A DNA stretch of 64,000 nucleotides, from the NCBI GenBank assembly GCA_965199135.1, contig OZ240685.1:2604001-2668000 (forward strand). The letters are read 5' to 3'. The translations under genes and the position numbers were made by a program. The DNA is from EB88 sp965199135 (lineage in GTDB: Bacteria; Acidobacteriota; Terriglobia; Terriglobales; Acidobacteriaceae). A model generated the notes under the pieces. That model did no database searches, was not told the DNA's origin, and worked only from the letters and a program-made list of their open reading frames with translations. Of this stretch, positions 40,739 to 49,406 are shown piece by piece (within the stretch, counting starts at the first letter, position 1; each line of letters opens with the position of its first letter).

Positions 40739-42112
40739 CTAGTGAATGACCTGTGCCAGCAGCAGGGTGAGAAAGAGGCCAGTCACCGACAGGATCGTCT
40801 CCATCACGGACCAGGATTGCAGTGTCTCGACGACGCTCATCTGGAAGTACTCCTTGACCATCCAGAAGCCGCCGTCATTCACGTGCGAAAAGATCAGCGA
40901 GCCCGCGCCTGTCGCCAGCGCAAGCAGGGAGGGATTGGCGCTCCCGCTATGCAGGGATATGGGCGCGACAATCCCCGCGGCGGTGGTCATTGCGACGGTG
41001 GCAGAGCCCGTGGCCAGCCGCAGCAGCGCTGCAAGCGTCCAGGCAAAAAGCAGCAACGGGATGTGACGTCCCATCACGGCGGTCAACAGCGCTCGACCGA
41101 CGCCGCTGTCCATCAGCACGCGTCCGAAGCCGCCGCCGGCGCCGACGAGCAGCAGGATGCCCGCAGTAGGCGCGACGCACTCACTGGTGAAACGCAGCAG
41201 CGTGTCGCGCCCGAAGCCGCGCAGTGTGCCGAGCGTGAACAGGCTGACCAGCACACCGATCAGCAAGGCGACATCGTCGTTGCCGGCGAAGCGCAACACA
41301 TCAATGGCGTGAGCGCGGAAGCCGGTGGACGCAATGGCGCTGCCGCCCCGCACCGTGACGGCGCTGGCCAGCAGCATGAGCACGACAGGGAGCAGGATGG
41401 TGAAGAGCGTGACGCCGAAGCTTGGAAGCTTTCGTGTCTCGGCGCCTTCGCTGAACTGCGCAGCGATTGGATTGTCGAGCGAAAGCGTGATGCGGTTCTG
41501 CATGAAGGTGCCGAAAAGCGGGCCCGCGAGGATCGCTGCAGGGATGCCAACGAGCAGCGCGAGGAAGATCGTCCTACCCACGTCGGCCTGGTAGGCAGCA
41601 ACAGCAAGCATCGCTGCGGGATGGGGCGGGACGAGGCCATGATCCGCAGAGAGGCCTGCTGCCATGGGGAGCCCGATGAACAGGAGCGACCGGCCGGTGC
41701 GCTTCGCGACGGTGTAAGCGATCGGCACGAGCAGCACGAAGCCAACCTCGAAGAACGTCGGGAGCCCGACGATCAGGCCGATGAGAAGCATCGCCCAGTG
41801 GATCCGTCTCTCGCCGAAGACCCGGACCAGGGTGAAGGCGATCTGGTCCGCGCCGCCTGACTCTGCGAGCATCTTGCCCAGCATCGTTCCGAGCGCGATA
41901 ACGATGGCGATATGCCCAAGTGTCGCGCCCATGCCCGCTTCAAAGGAATGCACAAGCAGGGCCGCCGGCATACCAGCCACCAGGCCGAGCGCAAGGGAGA
42001 CCACGACGAGGGTGAGAAAGGGGTTGAGCTTGCCGACTGCGATCAGGAGCACAAGGATCACGATCGAGGAGGCTGCTGCTGCGAGGAGGAAGACGCCGTG
42101 GGAGTCAATCAT
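40739..42112 (-). CDS. GntP-family permease (gluconate/organic acid:H+ symporter)
   Basis: 457 residues with about 12 helices. The family blocks are LIAVGKLNPFLTLVVVSLAL, IALGTMLGKMLAESGGADQI, LPTFFEVGFVLLVPIAY and GLSADHGLVPPHPAAMLAVA. GntP members import gluconate, D-glycerate or related hydroxy acids. The ATG at 42112 lies 8 bp after the glpF stop, so it is probably the last gene of the glpKDF operon. That placement suggests a three-carbon acid such as glycerate rather than gluconate, but this is inference. No kinase for either acid is present. Confidence 0.88.
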   Translation of the reverse strand: MIDSHGVFLLAAAASSIVILVLLIAVGKLNPFLTLVVVSLALGLVAGMPAALLVHSFEAGMGATLGHIAIVIALGTMLGKMLAESGGADQIAFTLVRVFGERRIHWAMLLIGLIVGLPTFFEVGFVLLVPIAYTVAKRTGRSLLFIGLPMAAGLSADHGLVPPHPAAMLAVAAYQADVGRTIFLALLVGIPAAILAGPLFGTFMQNRITLSLDNPIAAQFSEGAETRKLPSFGVTLFTILLPVVLMLLASAVTVRGGSAIASTGFRAHAIDVLRFAGNDDVALLIGVLVSLFTLGTLRGFGRDTLLRFTSECVAPTAGILLLVGAGGGFGRVLMDSGVGRALLTAVMGRHIPLLLFAWTLAALLRLATGSATVAMTTAAGIVAPISLHSGSANPSLLALATGAGSLIFSHVNDGGFWMVKEYFQMSVVETLQSWSVMETILSVTGLFLTLLLAQVIH

Positions 42113-42120
42113 CGGTTGCG

Positions 42121-42852
42121 CTAGGGCCGGAGTGCGTGCAGCAGAAGACCGGCGGCGGTGGCACCGAGGACGGGACCGAGGATCGGAACCCAGGCATAGG
42201 CCCAGTCGGAGCCGCCTTTGCCTGCGATCGGCAGGAGGGAATGGGCGAGGCGCGGGCCGAAATCGCGGGCCGGGTTGATCGCGTAGCCGGTGGTACCGCC
42301 GAGCGACAAGCCGATTCCCCAGACCAATGAGCCGATGAGGTAGGGGGCGAAGCCGGCGGCCGCGCCCTGCGGCAGGACCAGCTTCGAGGTCATGGCATTT
42401 GCCACCAGGACGAGCACAAATGTCGCAACCACTTCGGAGAGGAGATTCCAGCCGTAGCTGCGGATTGCAGGGATGGTGCAGAAGACGCCGAGCTTGGCGG
42501 CGGGGTCGTCGGAAGCCTGCCAGTGAGGGTAGTAGAAGAGCCAGACGAGGATGGCTCCCGCAAAGGCGCCCGCGATCTGTGCGGCGGCGAAGGCGGGGAG
42601 TGTCGAGAAGTCGTTGCTTTGGATCGCGGCGGCGAGTGTGATGATCGGGTTCAAGTGCCAGACGGGGCTCCCGAACAGGAGGGCGGTATAGATGCCGCAC
42701 AGCACAGCGAAGCCCCAGGCCGTGGTGATCACGAGCCAGCCTGCGTTCTCGGCCTTGCTTCGCTTGAGCAGGACCCCCGCGACCACGCCGTCGCCGAGCA
42801 CAATCATGATCATGGTGCCCATGAACTCACCAAGCAACGGCGACCGCGTCAA
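42121..42852 (-). CDS. glpF: Aquaglyceroporin, glycerol uptake facilitator
   Basis: 243 residues, six helices plus two half-helices. The second signature INPARDFGPRLAH is intact, including the Asp after NPAR that marks glycerol-conducting members. The first signature reads HLNPIIT instead of HLNPAVT, an NPI variant of NPA. The start is TTG at 42852 with AGAGG seven bases upstream, 13 bp after the glpD stop; no ATG precedes the first helix (LGEFMGTMIMIVLGDGVV). Facilitated diffusion of glycerol into the cell supplies GlpK, whose gene is two positions upstream. Confidence 0.88.
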   Translation of the reverse strand: MTRSPLLGEFMGTMIMIVLGDGVVAGVLLKRSKAENAGWLVITTAWGFAVLCGIYTALLFGSPVWHLNPIITLAAAIQSNDFSTLPAFAAAQIAGAFAGAILVWLFYYPHWQASDDPAAKLGVFCTIPAIRSYGWNLLSEVVATFVLVLVANAMTSKLVLPQGAAAGFAPYLIGSLVWGIGLSLGGTTGYAINPARDFGPRLAHSLLPIAGKGGSDWAYAWVPILGPVLGATAAGLLLHALRP

Positions 42853-42865
42853 TAGGAGCCTCTTT

Positions 42866-44482
42866 CTATGCTGCTGTGTGCGTACTTGCCTCTGCGGGTT
42901 TCTCGCGGATGGTGCGCTCGAGCGTGTACTGCGATGCCAAGGATAAGAACTCCGTGATCTGCTTGTCGACCCAGGCCTGATCGCGCCCAAGTTCCCCGGC
43001 CATCAGGTGGGCCACTTCGGGAGCCATGGCGATCGCGGCATGTGCATTCAGGAAGAGCGCGCGGGTACGGCGCGCGAGGACATCTTCGACGGTGCGCGCC
43101 ATTTCCTCGCGTGTCGCCCACACCACTTCGGCCGCGATATACGGCAGCTCGGGATGGAGCCGCCGGCTGAGTTCGGGGTTGCCTGCGGCGAGCGCCTGTA
43201 CATGCACGGCGTCGCTGCCGTAGACGAACAGCGGACCATACTGCTCGGCATCCTCGCTGTATCCATGGACGCGCAGGTCGCGCGTGACACAGGGCTTGTC
43301 CTCGAGCTTGGCCAGGGTGACGGCGTGGTTGACCGCGTCTTCCGCCATGTGGCGATAGGTCGTCCACTTGCCGCCGACGATGGTGAGCAGGCCGGACGAA
43401 TCGATGTGAATGGTGTGGTCGCGCGAGAGGGAAGAGGTCTTGCTCGCGTCCGATCCTGCCGCTTTCACGAGCGGCCGAATACCAACATAGACGCTGAGAA
43501 TGTCCTCGCGCTTGGGGGGGCGGCTCAGGTACTCGCCTGCTGTCTCGAGCACGAAGTCGATCTCCTGCTCATACGGCAGCGGTTCGTAGGAGGCGGCGTC
43601 GATTGGCGTATCCGTCGTGCCGAGCACGGTGTGTTCGTGCCACGGGATCGCGAACAGCACACGGCCGTCGCTGGTATGCGGCACCATGACTGCAGTGTTG
43701 CCGCGGAGGAAGCTCTTGTCGAGCACGAGGTGAATGCCCTGGCTTGGGGCGACCATCGGCTTTGCCTCGGCGTCGGCCATGCGGCGGATCTCGTCGGTGA
43801 AGATGCCGGTCGCGTTTACGACGACCTTTGCTTCAAGGGTGAAGGTGTCTCCGGTCTCGCTATCCTGTGCATTGACTCCGTCGATAAAACCCTCGGCGTC
43901 CTTGTGCAGCGAGGTGACACCGGCATAGTTGAGGATCGTCGCGCCCTGGTCCACCGCGGTCTCCATCAACTGGATCAGCAACCGCGAATCGTCGAACTGC
44001 CCATCGTGGTAGACCACGCCGCCACGCAGTCCGTCCTGGCGCAGCGTGGGGATGCGCTCGAGTGTTTCCTCGCGCGAGAGCATTCGTGAGCGACCAAAGC
44101 CGTATTTGCCGGCGAGCAGGTCGTAGACCTTCATGCCGATGCCATAGAACGGGGCCTCCCACCAGGAGTAGTTCGGAACTACGAATTCCACGTCGTGCAC
44201 CAGATGGGGCGCATTCTGGCGCAGGATCCCGCGTTCTTTCAGGGCTTCCATCACAAGCGAGATATTGCCCTGCTCCAGGTAGCGCACGCCGCCGTGAACG
44301 AGCTTGGTGCTGCGGCTCGAGGTGGCTTTGGCAAAGTCCTCACGCTCGAGCAGCAACACGGAGAAGCCGCGGCTTGCGGCATCGACGGCCACGCCTGCCC
44401 CGGTTGCGCCTCCGCCAACAACCAGCACATCCCAGGGCTCCCGGCGCGAACGCACCCGCGCCAACATTTCATCGCGATTCAT
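42866..44482 (-). CDS. glpD: Glycerol-3-phosphate dehydrogenase (aerobic, FAD)
   Basis: 538 residues. It oxidises glycerol-3-phosphate to dihydroxyacetone phosphate at the membrane and passes electrons to quinone. The FAD fold is at 18-45 (DVLVVGGGATGAGVAVDAAS), followed by TKLVHGGVRYLEQGN, VVNATGIFTDEIRRM, GTTDTPID and GGKWTTYRHMAEDAVN, then the C-terminal all-helical cap. Start chosen as ATG at 44482, which overlaps the glpK stop (ATGA); an open frame extends 22 codons further upstream inside glpK. Second gene of the glp operon. Confidence 0.95.
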   Translation of the reverse strand: MNRDEMLARVRSRREPWDVLVVGGGATGAGVAVDAASRGFSVLLLEREDFAKATSSRSTKLVHGGVRYLEQGNISLVMEALKERGILRQNAPHLVHDVEFVVPNYSWWEAPFYGIGMKVYDLLAGKYGFGRSRMLSREETLERIPTLRQDGLRGGVVYHDGQFDDSRLLIQLMETAVDQGATILNYAGVTSLHKDAEGFIDGVNAQDSETGDTFTLEAKVVVNATGIFTDEIRRMADAEAKPMVAPSQGIHLVLDKSFLRGNTAVMVPHTSDGRVLFAIPWHEHTVLGTTDTPIDAASYEPLPYEQEIDFVLETAGEYLSRPPKREDILSVYVGIRPLVKAAGSDASKTSSLSRDHTIHIDSSGLLTIVGGKWTTYRHMAEDAVNHAVTLAKLEDKPCVTRDLRVHGYSEDAEQYGPLFVYGSDAVHVQALAAGNPELSRRLHPELPYIAAEVVWATREEMARTVEDVLARRTRALFLNAHAAIAMAPEVAHLMAGELGRDQAWVDKQITEFLSLASQYTLERTIREKPAEASTHTAA

Positions 44483-45993
44483 GACTGCTCCTCTGCTTCC
44501 GGCGCTTTTTCGTGCCAGTGTCCGGCGCGCTTCACCGCATCCTGCCATTTGTTCTGACGTTGTTGCATTTCCCTGGGATCTGCCTTCGGCGTGAAGATCG
44601 TGTCTTCGCCGCGCAGCGTTGCGATCTCGTCGGTGCTGCTCCAGAACTTGACTGCGAGTCCGGCGAGATATGCCGCGCCCAGGGCCGTGGTCTCGAGCAG
44701 CGCGGGCCGACGCACGGGCAACTGCAAGAGGTCGGCCTGGAACTGCATCAGCAGGTCATTCGAGGACGCACCCCCGTCGACGCGCAGTTCGCGAAAGGGT
44801 GCGCGTGTATCGCGATCCATCGCGTGCAGGACATCCGTGACCTGGAAGGCGATGCTCTCTATCGCAGCCCGTGCAATATGGCCGATCTCGGTGGAGCGCT
44901 GGATGCCGATGACAAGGCCACTCGCATAGGGGTCCCAGTGCGGCGCGCCGAGCCCGGTAAATGCAGGGACAAAGACCACACCGTTGCTCGAGTCGACGGA
45001 GGCGGCGACGCTTTCGACGTCTGGCGACTCCTTGAAGAAGCGCATGTTGTCGCGCAGCCACTGCACGACTGCGCCCCCGACAAAGATGCTGCCTTCGAGC
45101 GCGTACTCGAGCTTGCGCTGTGTGCTGCAGGCGAGCGTCGTGATGAGCCGCTGTCCGGACAGTGTGAACGTCTCGCCGATGTGTTGCAGCAGAAAGCAGC
45201 CCGTGCCGTAGGTGTTCTTCGCATCGCCAGGTGCAATGCAGAGCTGGCCGAAGAGCGCGGACTGCTGGTCCCCGGCTATGCCCGCGATCGGCACATCGCC
45301 GAGGCCCAGCGATGTTGTGACATCGCCGATCACTTCACTTGACCAGACGACCTCGGGCATCATGCTGGCCGGAATGTTGAGCAACGTCAACAGCTCCTCA
45401 TCCCAGCGATCTTCGACGATGTTGTAGAGCAGCGTGCGGCTTGCGTTGGTGCGGTCCGTGACATGGCGTTTGCCGCTGGTGAGATTCCACACGAGCCAGC
45501 TGTCGACGGTGCCGAACGCGAGCCTGCCCTGCTCTGCATCGGCACGAGCGCCTTCGACGTTGTCGAGGATCCAGGCAATCTTGGTGGCGGAGAAGTACGG
45601 GTCGAGGAGTAGCCCGGTCTTGCTGCGGATCGTCTCTTCCGCACCCTCGTCGGCAAGCCTGCTGCAGAGCGGAGCGCCGCGGCGATCCTGCCAGACGATC
45701 GCGTTATATACCGGGCGACCCGTCTCGCGGTTCCAGACGATGGTGGTCTCGCGCTGGTTGGTGATGCCGAGCGCGACCACATCGCGTGGGCGGACCTGCG
45801 TCTTGCCGAGCACCTCGACAGCAGCGCTCAGCTGCGAAGTCAGGATGTCGTAGGGATCATGCTCGACCCAGCCGACCGAAGGGTAGTGCTGCTTGAACTC
45901 ATGCTGCGCAACGCCTGCGATCGAGCCATCGTGACCAAACAGGATCGCGCGCGAACTCGTGGTGCCCTGGTCCAGCGCAAGAACGTACTGCAT
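44479..45993 (-). CDS. glpK: Glycerol kinase
   Basis: 504 residues, FGGY family. ATP-dependent phosphorylation of glycerol. Family blocks are ALDQGTTSSRAILFGHDGSI at the N-terminus, QHYPSVGWVEHDPYDI, ITNQRETTIVWNRETG, the Arg and Asp substrate contacts, KNTYGTGCFLL and VDGGASSNDLLMQFQADLL. GAGG lies four bases before the ATG. It is the first gene of glpK-glpD-glpF-gntP, translationally coupled to glpD. No GlpR-type repressor is in the window, and I saw no clear catabolite operator in the 120-bp leader. Confidence 0.96.
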   Translation of the reverse strand: MQYVLALDQGTTSSRAILFGHDGSIAGVAQHEFKQHYPSVGWVEHDPYDILTSQLSAAVEVLGKTQVRPRDVVALGITNQRETTIVWNRETGRPVYNAIVWQDRRGAPLCSRLADEGAEETIRSKTGLLLDPYFSATKIAWILDNVEGARADAEQGRLAFGTVDSWLVWNLTSGKRHVTDRTNASRTLLYNIVEDRWDEELLTLLNIPASMMPEVVWSSEVIGDVTTSLGLGDVPIAGIAGDQQSALFGQLCIAPGDAKNTYGTGCFLLQHIGETFTLSGQRLITTLACSTQRKLEYALEGSIFVGGAVVQWLRDNMRFFKESPDVESVAASVDSSNGVVFVPAFTGLGAPHWDPYASGLVIGIQRSTEIGHIARAAIESIAFQVTDVLHAMDRDTRAPFRELRVDGGASSNDLLMQFQADLLQLPVRRPALLETTALGAAYLAGLAVKFWSSTDEIATLRGEDTIFTPKADPREMQQRQNKWQDAVKRAGHWHEKAPEAEEQS

Positions 45994-46069
45994 GCAACCT
46001 CGAATGTCTCTGCTGAGAGCGTGAAGCTGTCAGCAGAGTACGCCTTCTCCGTGACAGGGCACCAACAGC

Positions 46070-46096
46070 AAAGGCGCAGCCAGGGGCTGCGCCTTT
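46070..46096 (-). terminator. Terminator after the aldehyde oxidoreductase operon
   Basis: A perfect 12-bp stem AAAGGCGCAGCC (46070-46081) with GGCTGCGCCTTT (46085-46096) and a 3-nt loop. On the minus strand it follows the paoC-like stop by 17 bp and continues into TTTGCTGTTG. Confidence 0.8.
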
Positions 46097-46112
46097 TGTT
46101 TGCGACCTGTGC

Positions 46113-48386
46113 TTATGCCTGCCGCATCGGTGGAAGCAGGTCTTCGATGCGGACCGGCAGCTCGCGCTTACGGACACCCGTTGCCTGGTAGATCGCGGCT
46201 GTGATCGCAGGCGCGATCCCGGCCAGCCCGATCTCCCCAACGCCACGTGCCCCGATGCTGCTCAGGTTCGTGTCCGGATAGTCGAGGAAGTGGACATCGA
46301 TCTGGGGCGTGTCGGGGTTGGTGGCGACGATGTAGTCCGCCAGGTTGTTGTTGGTGGGGCGGCCGTTGCGCGGATCGTACTGCGTCTCCTCGAACAGCGC
46401 CATGCCGATGCCCATCATGATGGCGCCTTCCATCTGGTTGCGCGCCGCCTTCTCGTTGATGATCTTGCCGACGTCGATCACAGACGTGATACGGGAAACA
46501 CGCATGCGCGCGATGCCCGGGTCATACTCGACCTCGGCGAAGTGCACCCCGAAGGAGTGGAAGGCGAACTTCTGCGCGGCGGGATCGCGATCGGTGCCTT
46601 CCATGTTGCCCTCGCTGGTGACCGCACGCACGTTCTGCTGTTGCAGCACCTGCTCGAAGCGCATGCCGCTCGAGGCGGCCGAGCCTTTCAGGTGAACGTA
46701 GCCGTCGGTAAGTTCGAGTTGGTCGACCGGCTTCTTGCTGAGTGGTCCGCTTGTGCTCTGCGATGCTACCTTCAGCATCTGCTGCGCGGCGCCCTTGGCT
46801 CCGAGATCGACGGCTGGAACCACCGAGCCCGTTACTACGGAGCCGCCGGACATCGGGCCGGAGGGCAGCTTGGTGTCGCCGAGGGAGACCGAGATCTTCT
46901 CCATCGGAATACCGGTACGGGCATGCACGACCTGCGCAAAGATGGTGTAGGTGCCGGTTCCGATATCCTGTGTGCCGCAGAAGACGCGGGCGGTACCGTC
47001 GTCGAGCAGGCTGACGCGGGTCTTCACACCAGCGCGCCCGGAGCCCCACTGGGCGCAGGCGAGTCCCCAGCCGAGCACCAGGTTGTCACGCTTCATGCTG
47101 CCGATGGCACGGTCGTAGTCCTTCCATCCGAAACGCTCGGCTCCGACGGTGAGGCACTCCTTCATGTGGCGGGAGGAGAAGGGCTTGTTCTTGCTTTCGT
47201 CGATCGCCGGCTCGTTCAGCAGGCGCAGCTGGATGGGATCCATATTCAGCTTGACGGCGAGCTCATTCAACGCAGATTCGGTTGCAAACAGACCCGGGAC
47301 CGCGCCGGGTCCCCGCATCGCCATGGAGTGGCCGATGTTGCGCTTGGAGTGCGTATCGCGCACCAGGAGGTTGGGCGTGCTCCACAGGCTGGGTGTGGCT
47401 TCGCCGCAACCCTCGCCGTGATCTCCGTCGATGAGCGAGACGTTGCTCGTGTAGTCCTGCCAGATGCAGTTGAGCTTGCCATCAGGCGTTGCGCTGAGCC
47501 GCACCCGCTGCGTGGTGCGCGGACGATGACCGACGTTGGTGAACATCATGTGGCGGTCCACTACCACCTTCACCGGCCGGTTCAGGTCGCGCGAGGCAGC
47601 AGCAGCGAGTGGCGCGTGTGGCCAGGGGGCGAGTTTGCCGCCGAAGCCGGAGCCAAGAAACTGCATCACGATGCGCACGTTCTCAAGCGGTACGCCAAGC
47701 ATCTGTGCCATCGCGACCTGGGCATTTTCAATACCCTGGGTCGACTCGTAGATCGTGAAGTTGTGTCCGTCGTAGTCCGCAACCGTGGCGTGCAGCTCAA
47801 TGGGGTTGTGTGTTTCGACAGGTGTGACGTAGACCTCATCGACCGTGACCGGGCCGCCTGCGAACGCCTGCTCTGCATCGCCGCGCTTGCTCTGCACATC
47901 GAGCTTGCCATCCAGCTCGGGTTTGAGATCTGGCGAGACGTTGGTCGGGGTGGTTGCATACGCAACCTTGACGGCGGCAGCCGCCTGGCGCGCCTGGTCC
48001 ATGGTTTCGGCAACAACGAGCGCAACATACTGGCCGTTGTAGAGGATGGTTTCATCTTCGAACGGCATGCGCCCCTCGGAGATCCACGCCTTGCCGGATG
48101 GGTCCGGGCGATACAGCTTTGGAACGTGGCCGTAGCTGTAGACCTTCAGCACGCCGCGCATGCCCTGGGCCCGGCTGGTGTCAAGCTGCGTGATGCGGCC
48201 GCTGCCGATGGTTGCGCATACGGGGATTGCGTACACCATGCGTGGCAGGTTGAAATCGGCCGAGTAGCGCGCGATGCCGCTGGTCTTGAGCGGCCCATCG
48301 ATGCGCGGCACCGCCGCGCCAAGGATGGCGCTGGACTTGCCGCTGGGAGCCGGGGAGTTCTGTTCGTCTGTGCTCTGGATTGCCAT
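46113..48386 (-). CDS. Molybdenum hydroxylase large subunit (PaoC/XdhA-like aldehyde oxidoreductase)
   Basis: 757 residues, the molybdopterin-cytosine-dinucleotide-binding subunit of a three-subunit enzyme. The N-terminal domain (RIDGPLKTSGIARYSADFNL) and Mo-binding segments (FLGSGFGGKLAPWPHAPLAA; MRGPGAVPGLFATESALNEL; SGPMSGGSVVTG) are present. The C-terminus ends with GARGVGEIGLAGIAPAI, carrying the catalytic Glu of the xanthine oxidase family. It corresponds to E. coli PaoC, which oxidises aromatic aldehydes to acids in the periplasm. GAGAGG lies upstream of the ATG; 12 bp separate it from the FAD subunit gene. The substrate is inferred from the closest family. Confidence 0.92.
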   Translation of the reverse strand: MAIQSTDEQNSPAPSGKSSAILGAAVPRIDGPLKTSGIARYSADFNLPRMVYAIPVCATIGSGRITQLDTSRAQGMRGVLKVYSYGHVPKLYRPDPSGKAWISEGRMPFEDETILYNGQYVALVVAETMDQARQAAAAVKVAYATTPTNVSPDLKPELDGKLDVQSKRGDAEQAFAGGPVTVDEVYVTPVETHNPIELHATVADYDGHNFTIYESTQGIENAQVAMAQMLGVPLENVRIVMQFLGSGFGGKLAPWPHAPLAAAASRDLNRPVKVVVDRHMMFTNVGHRPRTTQRVRLSATPDGKLNCIWQDYTSNVSLIDGDHGEGCGEATPSLWSTPNLLVRDTHSKRNIGHSMAMRGPGAVPGLFATESALNELAVKLNMDPIQLRLLNEPAIDESKNKPFSSRHMKECLTVGAERFGWKDYDRAIGSMKRDNLVLGWGLACAQWGSGRAGVKTRVSLLDDGTARVFCGTQDIGTGTYTIFAQVVHARTGIPMEKISVSLGDTKLPSGPMSGGSVVTGSVVPAVDLGAKGAAQQMLKVASQSTSGPLSKKPVDQLELTDGYVHLKGSAASSGMRFEQVLQQQNVRAVTSEGNMEGTDRDPAAQKFAFHSFGVHFAEVEYDPGIARMRVSRITSVIDVGKIINEKAARNQMEGAIMMGIGMALFEETQYDPRNGRPTNNNLADYIVATNPDTPQIDVHFLDYPDTNLSSIGARGVGEIGLAGIAPAITAAIYQATGVRKRELPVRIEDLLPPMRQA

Positions 48387-48398
48387 GGATGCCTCTCG

Positions 48399-49406
48399 TT
48401 ATGCCGACTGCGTCGTGACGGTTGTGAGCGCGCGTACCACGCACATGCGGGCCAGCTCGATCTTGAAGCCGTTCTCGCGATAGGGCTTGGCGCCCCTTAG
48501 CGCGGCGTCGGCTGCAGTGCGGAAGTGCGCTTCCTCGGCAGGCCTGCCGCTGAGCGAGCGCTCTGCTTCCTCGGACCGCCACGGCTTGGTGCCCACGCCG
48601 CCCAGCGCTATCCGCGCTTTGCGGATGTGATCCCCGTCCATCTCGACGACCACCGCGGCGCTCGCCAGGGCGAACTCGTAGGAGGCGCGATCGCGCAGCT
48701 TGAGGTAGTGCGAGCGTGTTCCCGGGGCAGGGGTCGGCAGGACCACGTAGGTGATCAGGTCGCCTGGCTCGAGAACGTTTTCAATGTTAGGGGTCGTGCC
48801 TGGAACGCGATAGAACTCGGCGATCGGAATGTCGCGCTCGCCTTTCGAGCCAACGACGTGGATGCGGGCCTCGAGTGCTGTCATGGCGACGGCCATGTCC
48901 GAGGGGTGCGTCGCGATGCAGTGCTCGCTTGTTCCCAGCACTGCGTTGATCCGGTTGTTGCCATCGATCGCGGCGCAGCCGGAGCCGGGATTGCGCTTGT
49001 TGCAGGCCTCAAACGCGGTGTCGCGAAAGTACGTGCACCGGGTGCGCTGCAGGAGATTCCCGCTGGTTGTTGCCATGTTGCGCAACTGGCCGCTGGCGCC
49101 ACTGAGCAGTGCCTGCGAGAGCACCGGGTAGCTGCGCAGCACCTCGGCATGATGCGCGAGATCGGAGTTTCGCACCAGGGCGCCGATACGCAGACCCTCG
49201 GGAGTCATGGTGACTTCGTTCAGCGAGAGGCCGTTGATATCGACCACCTGCTTCGGCTGCTCGACATCGAGCTTCATCAGGTCGACCAGCGTGGTGCCGC
49301 CGGCAATAAAGCGTACCAGCGCTCCCTGCTGTACCGTGGGCGAGTTTGCACTCAGCCGCACAGCCTGTTCATTGCTCGTGGCCTTGGTCAGGGCGAAGTC
49401 GATCAT
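48399..49406 (-). CDS. FAD-binding subunit of molybdenum aldehyde oxidoreductase (PaoB-like)
   Basis: 335 residues. FAD is bound by FIAGGTTLVDLMKLDVEQPK and the loop around TSGNLLQR. Between them and the C-terminal CO-dehydrogenase flavoprotein domain is an insertion with four cysteines (RTRCTYF, EACNKRNPGSGC, SEHC), the same arrangement that binds an extra [4Fe-4S] cluster in E. coli PaoB. It passes electrons from the Mo site via the Fe-S subunit to FAD. Starts in ATGA overlapping the paoA-like stop, so the subunits are translationally coupled. Confidence 0.92.
   Translation of the reverse strand: MIDFALTKATSNEQAVRLSANSPTVQQGALVRFIAGGTTLVDLMKLDVEQPKQVVDINGLSLNEVTMTPEGLRIGALVRNSDLAHHAEVLRSYPVLSQALLSGASGQLRNMATTSGNLLQRTRCTYFRDTAFEACNKRNPGSGCAAIDGNNRINAVLGTSEHCIATHPSDMAVAMTALEARIHVVGSKGERDIPIAEFYRVPGTTPNIENVLEPGDLITYVVLPTPAPGTRSHYLKLRDRASYEFALASAAVVVEMDGDHIRKARIALGGVGTKPWRSEEAERSLSGRPAEEAHFRTAADAALRGAKPYRENGFKIELARMCVVRALTTVTTQSA

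Noticed and set aside
46290..48500. Open frame of over 700 codons on the plus strand opposite the PaoC-like gene
   Set aside because: It mirrors the codon pattern of a well-supported molybdenum hydroxylase gene, has no recognisable domains and no ribosome site. GC-rich coding DNA often leaves the opposite strand open.
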